From assembly GCF_000143415.4 (NCBI RefSeq), contig NW_003314264.1, positions 1,830,525-1,894,524 of the forward strand: DNA of 64,000 bases. Direction: 5' to 3'. Shown in pieces: positions 59,529-64,000 of the stretch. This stretch comes from Selaginella moellendorffii (taxonomy: Eukaryota; Streptophyta; Lycopodiopsida; Selaginellales; Selaginellaceae). A model generated the notes under the pieces. The model was given only the letters and a program-made list of their open reading frames with translations. It was not told the DNA's origin and ran no database searches. The stretch's first letter is position 1, and every line of letters begins with the position of its first letter. A program made the position numbers and the translations under genes.

Positions 59529-60824
59529 ACCTTAATCTAGATCAACAAACTCCCCATGCCTCAATTAGTGAAATCCCAAAGGGTTGTTTAGACTCTTTCT
59601 TCTTTGTCTCTTTTTCTAAAGAGCTCTTGGTATCATCAAAATATAAACTCATTTTCTTTGGGAAAAAAGTATATGGTCACAGCAGCTCCTAGGATCATGT
59701 TAAATCTAATATTCAAACAATATTCAAGATTGATTCTGTTGTTGAAAGTTCTAAGCAACTATTACTACATAAGACTTACTACTAGCAAATGTTCTTCAAG
59801 TTTATGCTACAATATATGAATTGTCATATGTAAATGCCACTTTATTTTCCAAGCTTTATGAACCTCACACAATTCTAAAACAAGAATTGATAACTTGTAA
59901 TGTCAAATACAGAATAAAAGTCTTAGCTCCCTTTTACAAGCCCCACAAATTGCTTTCTCCAAATTGCTATAGTTGATCTTAGGCTATTTCTTGATAATTT
60001 TCTTTGTAAAATATTTCAATCATTATTGAGTAACCCTCTCACAAAGTATGTTAGTGTCATGGACCCTTCCCTTGCCAAAACAATCTCTTTTTGCTTTAAA
60101 GGAAAAGAAGAGGTAAACTCTTATTAATTAGTGGAAGTTCTAGATAGGATTGAGTTTCTCCCACATGGAGCTGCAAGAGATTCAATTTCACTCTCTACCA
60201 CCTCCCACACTATTATACTCTCTTGGAGAGAAATGATTGTGCCAAACCATCTAGGACATCTTGAGGGGGTAGTTTAAGAAAAGTAGATATGCCATTATTG
60301 AGAATTTAAAAAGTTAAATTCTTAGTTGATGGGATAATTATATAGGGGAATATGCTCATCCAGTATAAAACTTGGGTTATAAATTACATAATTTCACCAT
60401 AGAATATATATATATATATATATACTTTTTTCTTACCTCACTGCAATGCCCTCTCAACTCAAAATCGCAAATGAAATAGCCCTTACACACCTTGTGACAC
60501 CATGTACAGCAGCCAGGTAGTTGAGCTGACTGACAGTAGTTATTGAATCTAACAGCCCCGCCAACAAATTGCCATTGATGAATTAATAATCAATCAATCA
60601 ACACAATTGATCAATCTATAGCTTATCACACTTGCTTGTAGTGAGCAACTTCATCATCATACAACAAAGAAGAGATAAAGGGTCGGCACTCTTAAGTTTC
60701 TACTCCATCTATAAAGCTTCAAAAAACATCAAGGAACCCTAAAAACCAAGATCCCTACAAGCACATTAATAATTTAATTTTTTTTTAATAACTATCAATT
60801 AAATATAAAGCCTTCATGTAATTT
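59529..60824. other. Unassigned AT-rich sequence with (TA)n
   Basis: No gene recognised. A TA microsatellite lies at about 60405-60424. Confidence 0.35.
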
Positions 60825-61015
60825 TAATGATTGTATCCAACCATGCACAACATTATTCACCAATATTGTCATGTTTGGATCCATTAGATTTATCACCCAT
60901 CTCTTTTCTAGGCAATCCTTATTACAGCATTATTATAGTAGGAATTTAGTTTGAACCACTCTACTATCATATTAATAGAATTAGTTTCCTTGTCCTAGTG
61001 ATAACTAAGAGCATA
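60825..61015 (-). pseudogene. Relic of the DUF7869-like transposase 3' end
   Basis: Clearly similar at nucleotide level to about 39705-39895 of transposon B (shared stretches include CCAACCATGCACAACATTAT and CTCTTTTCTAGGCAATCCTT), but AT-shifted and frame-broken. Shows an older insertion of the same transposon family close to the host genes. Confidence 0.7.
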
Positions 61016-62789
61016 AATAGGAATATTTCTAACCTTATACTAGTAATGTATATGCTCAAATATTGTAAGTTGACTAATCACATAGTAGCATCAATATTGT
61101 ACAGGTTGTAGGTGAGGATTCCTAGTGCCTTAGTCACTATATTAGATTATTTCATATTATTACATAAGAATTAAATATAGAAACTAAGGTTCTTACAGCT
61201 TCAATTCGTAAATCTTAATCCATCCTAACCTAGAGATGAGTCTTATGATTCTCACCCTTGTATCCTGGTTGGTTGAGATTCTTCCTCATTCCACCACTAT
61301 CTTTTTTCTCTTGGCTTGTGGCACCTTGCCACTACTCTTGTTTATATTACATATATAAAACAAATTTGTAAGTATGTCAAAGAAGGGAGCACAATACTAG
61401 TGATAAATTTGAGAATGGAAACAATTTAGAAGATTTCATATGGGGCCTATGGAAGGGAAAGATGAGTCTGGGAGGAGGAGGCAGCTGCTATACTAATCTT
61501 TGATTCCATGTTAGTTCAATGTAAATTTCTAATTATATAAAAGCATTTTCCTTATCTTTAGAGTTTTCTCATTAGTGGAGATGCCAAATCCTTTGATTGT
61601 TTTGTAAGTTGTAATGAAAAGGACCGATGATGGTCTTCTTCAATAGCTAACTAGCAAATAAGTCATAGCATATATATGTTTGTGCATGGGGTATGATAGT
61701 AGATGAGGTTGTGCACAAAGATATAATAAAGAACATGATGGTGGACTGTAATGTTTTGCATGTCAAAATTAGAATAACATAAAATATTCTTTTCCTGTAT
61801 TCTTTAGCCTTGACAATATGCACTTCCAGTGTTATAGATATGAGTTAGTGGAATACAAGTAATTCATGTTTGTCTTCTTGGTATAAATCAACAGCATTAG
61901 GTGGACTTTAACTTTGCAATTTTTCCCATTTGTTGATTAGTGGTGTGTTCACATTAGTTCTATTAAGACTTTACACTCTTCACATGTTCCATCCTTCTGT
62001 TATTTGGTTTGATGCCAACAACTCCATACCATCCAAATTTTGGAGTATGATTTAGATTGTGTTTTGTAGCATTACAATATACATATGTTTTGAATCTTTT
62101 ATATAGGCACAAAAACGTTCAACAATCAGATCTAAGTCATTTCAACTACAAATTTTATCTTTCTCAATGATAATTCTGCACATCTATATGCTGATGCTGG
62201 TATAGGGCTGAATTGCCCTTGCCAGACCACCAAAGTGATCTAGTGTTAGTGAAATTTCTTTGTCTTTAAGTGTGGCTAATCTATTGACTTGATCAATGGA
62301 TTGCACCATACCAAGTACTATTATTATTATATGTTTATAGGGTCATTAGCACCCAGATGGAGACCACAAACTTCAATAATGGTAATCTGCCCTAACCTCA
62401 ACTGAGTGAGTTGGAGTTTCAAGTAAGTTTCAATTTTACCTATAGTTGTCACAATATTAACTTTTAATCAGTTAAAATAACTATAAGTCTCAAGATTTCT
62501 TATAAATAATATTAAACAAGATTAAAAACTACTTAATTTATTTCTTCACATAGACATAATCTCTATTAATAAAAATATAATTAGGATTTAATCTAAACTT
62601 TGTATTGTATCTATAATATGTAAGATATATATGTATTTTCAAATCTCTCATATTTATTTGTATTGTGCAGTTTCTTTATAGGATATAATATCAGGAAAAC
62701 TTTACTGTATTATGGACATATTTATAATAAAAACCAAAATATCTTGGTTTAGAATCTTCAATTATTTTTGTCTTTAACCTCTCCTTTTT
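61016..62789. other. Unassigned AT-rich intergenic sequence
   Basis: No open frame of note, RNA gene or mobile element end recognised. It may hold untranslated sequence downstream of the lectin gene. Confidence 0.35.
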
Positions 62790-63275
62790 TTATCTACCAC
62801 AAAAAACCATGTTCCCATTGATATTAGAAAGGTAAGGATTAAGGTCCACTCTATTATTGTTCCAAGAACCGTCTTCTCTCTTGCACGACACAATCAAAAC
62901 TCCTGAAGGTGTGATATAAGTCCCAGAACAGGTTCTCAGAAAGAGTGCTCCTGGAACAATTGTCCCATCCTTGTTGCCAAGGTACGGGTTGAGTGAAATG
63001 CAGCCTGAAGAATCAAGGCCCGAGTCGGTCTTGCAAATATACTGAAGTTGCCTTGGGAGATTGTGCCACTCCAGCTTAGTACATGAAGTAGTAATGCCGC
63101 CACACTGTTCTTGAAGGATTCTCACACTTGTTTTCTGATGGTGTAAGATCTCATTGTCTGCTGCTACCTAGATCACACCAAGGAAAATGTAAATATGTTT
63201 TGCAAACCATAGGAATTGCTGTCTTACTAAAAATTGTATGAAATTCAGGAGGACTATTGTTGTGATAATTGACAT
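62790..63275 (-). CDS. Secreted CVNH (cyanovirin-N homology) lectin-like protein
   Basis: Two exons, 63275-63228 and 63167-62790, with a 60-nt intron (GTAAGA...TGATCTAG), give 141 residues. Residues 1-20 form a hydrophobic signal peptide (MSIITTIVLLNFIQFL, then VAA), so the product should enter the secretory path. The rest is one CVNH domain of two internal repeats: SCTKLEWHNL...ISLNPYLGNKDGTIV and TCSGTYITPSG...VDLNPYLSNINGNMVF. This LN-x-x-L/I-x-N-x-x-G signature and paired cysteines are typical. The family, known in cyanobacteria, fungi and ferns, binds mannose-rich glycans; here a defence or glycan-binding role is inferred. Neighbour of NUP214, head to head, 161 bp between starts. Confidence 0.8.
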
Positions 63276-63436
63276 GCTCAGAGTTTTACAAGAGCAATAG
63301 CACAATACTTATAATAGGAAAACTCGAAACTTCTTATGCGAAGCGAAAGATTGTATTAAACGTTAAAGACACGGCTTGATCATTCTTTTGTCAAGGTTCA
63401 AATCTCGTGCGCATTTGTTTTTTCGGGTTAGGGTTT
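63276..63436. promoter_or_regulatory. Short bidirectional promoter between CVNH gene and NUP214
   Basis: 161 bp separate the two start codons. GGGTTAGGGTTT (telo-box-like, 63425-63436) directly precedes the NUP214 ATG; TCCTATTATAAG on the minus strand (about 63310) may be the lectin TATA region. Confidence 0.45.
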
Positions 63437-64000
63437 ATGGTAGAGATGGAGGTCGCCGAGGCGCCCGAAGAGAATGTAGATATAGCGTTCAGGGCGATCG
63501 GTGGAGGCGTGTCGCTCCTGCCGCCTGGCGCGAAGGCTAGCTCTGATTATCATCCAGCGCGAGCGCTTGCAGTGTCCAATCACTTCGGCTTGACGTTCTT
63601 CGCCGCACCAGCAGGTACGGTCGATCATTCTCGCGAAATCTAAATATTTCCACTGTAGGTTTTGGAGTCGTGAGGACGGCGGACGTTCTGGAGCTCTCAA
63701 GCGGACCCAAGCCTGCTTCTGTGAGTGAGAAATGCTTGGCGAGCGTGGAGCTGGAGAAAGTTTCGATTTTGGAGCTTTCAAAGGATGAGCTCACGCTTGC
63801 TGTGTGTGCCGGCTTCGCTGTTCGATTCTATCGAGTCCCTTCTCTGGCACTCAAGGTTCGGTTTACATTGTCATTTTATTGTAGATTGTATGCTTTTCTT
63901 TCTAGGCCGACACTAGACCGTTCGAGATCCGCGACATCGGCAACGATGCGTTGATCAAGGATTTTCAGTGGTGTGGTTGAACCAAGACAAAAACAAAATC
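63437..64000 (+). CDS. NUP214: Nuclear pore protein NUP214 (LNO1-like), N-terminal exons, cut by window end
   Basis: Exons 63437-63614, 63659-63855 and 63906 to about 63970, with introns of 44 and 50 nt. The joined product matches the start of the plant NUP214 seven-bladed propeller in order: an FRAIGGGVSL-like strand, PARALAVSNHFGLTFFAAPAG, FGVVRTADV, then LELSKDELTLAVCAGFAVRFYRV and finally LIKDFQW. Arabidopsis LNO1 has the equivalent blocks LAISERHGVVFVAHSSG, VRILSLSADDSILAV and VKDFRW (from memory). NUP214 sits on the cytoplasmic face of the pore and binds the DEAD-box helicase for mRNA export. ATG 63437 is chosen because it opens the frame; a second ATG is at 63446. The gene continues beyond the window. 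Confidence 0.75.

Overview
This is plant nuclear DNA, almost certainly from a seed-free vascular plant. The evidence is plant-type TTTAGGG repeats, retrotransposons primed by initiator tRNA-Met, a cyanovirin-N-like lectin gene, and a plant-type NUP214 gene. The introns I can place are very short (about 38-60 nt) in the two host-like genes as well as in the transposon genes. A Selaginella-like lycophyte is my best guess; a fern is not excluded. About 62 kb of the window is nested mobile DNA. Only the last 1.2 kb holds ordinary host genes.

Layout. (1) Positions 1-20,953 are one family of non-autonomous LTR retrotransposons (family 1: LTR about 1.7-1.9 kb with a minisatellite core, internal region about 4.1 kb without protein genes). 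A minus-strand copy contains a plus-strand copy, which contains a complete younger copy (9,092-16,793, TSD CTAGG). (2) 20,954-28,803 is the right arm of DNA transposon copy A. (3) 28,804-33,060 is a scrambled Ty3/gypsy element in which A had inserted; its integrase carries an intron-like 47-nt insert. (4) 33,061-35,588 holds LTR sequence and an extraordinary run of about 800 bp of nearly pure G. (5) 35,589-53,962 is a second LTR family (family 2) whose internal region is split by DNA transposon copy B. (6) 53,963-59,528 holds AT-rich, decayed family-2 copies and a small Helitron-like element. (7) 59,529-62,789 is AT-rich and mostly featureless, with one decayed transposase fragment. (8) 62,790-64,000 holds a secreted CVNH lectin gene and the start of NUP214, arranged head to head.

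The most interesting object is transposon B (38,936-51,379; 12.4 kb). It has perfect 24-bp terminal inverted repeats and a 4-bp target duplication (TGAG), supported by an empty site in the related element at about 54.8 kb. It carries two divergent genes. The minus-strand gene encodes a DUF8039-like plus DUF7869-like (RNase H-fold) putative transposase. The plus-strand gene has 11 exons and encodes about 1,650 codons; it joins a ParB-like domain, a long acidic tract and an FCP1/NIF-type HAD phosphatase-like domain. Short palindromes with half-site ATGGCRTGNGG recur throughout both copies and lie mostly inside the tiny introns, though four are also translated in exons. I do not recognise this combination as a described transposon family. 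Comparison of A with B shows decay mainly by C-to-T nonsense changes and an in-frame loss of the ParB-like domain in A.
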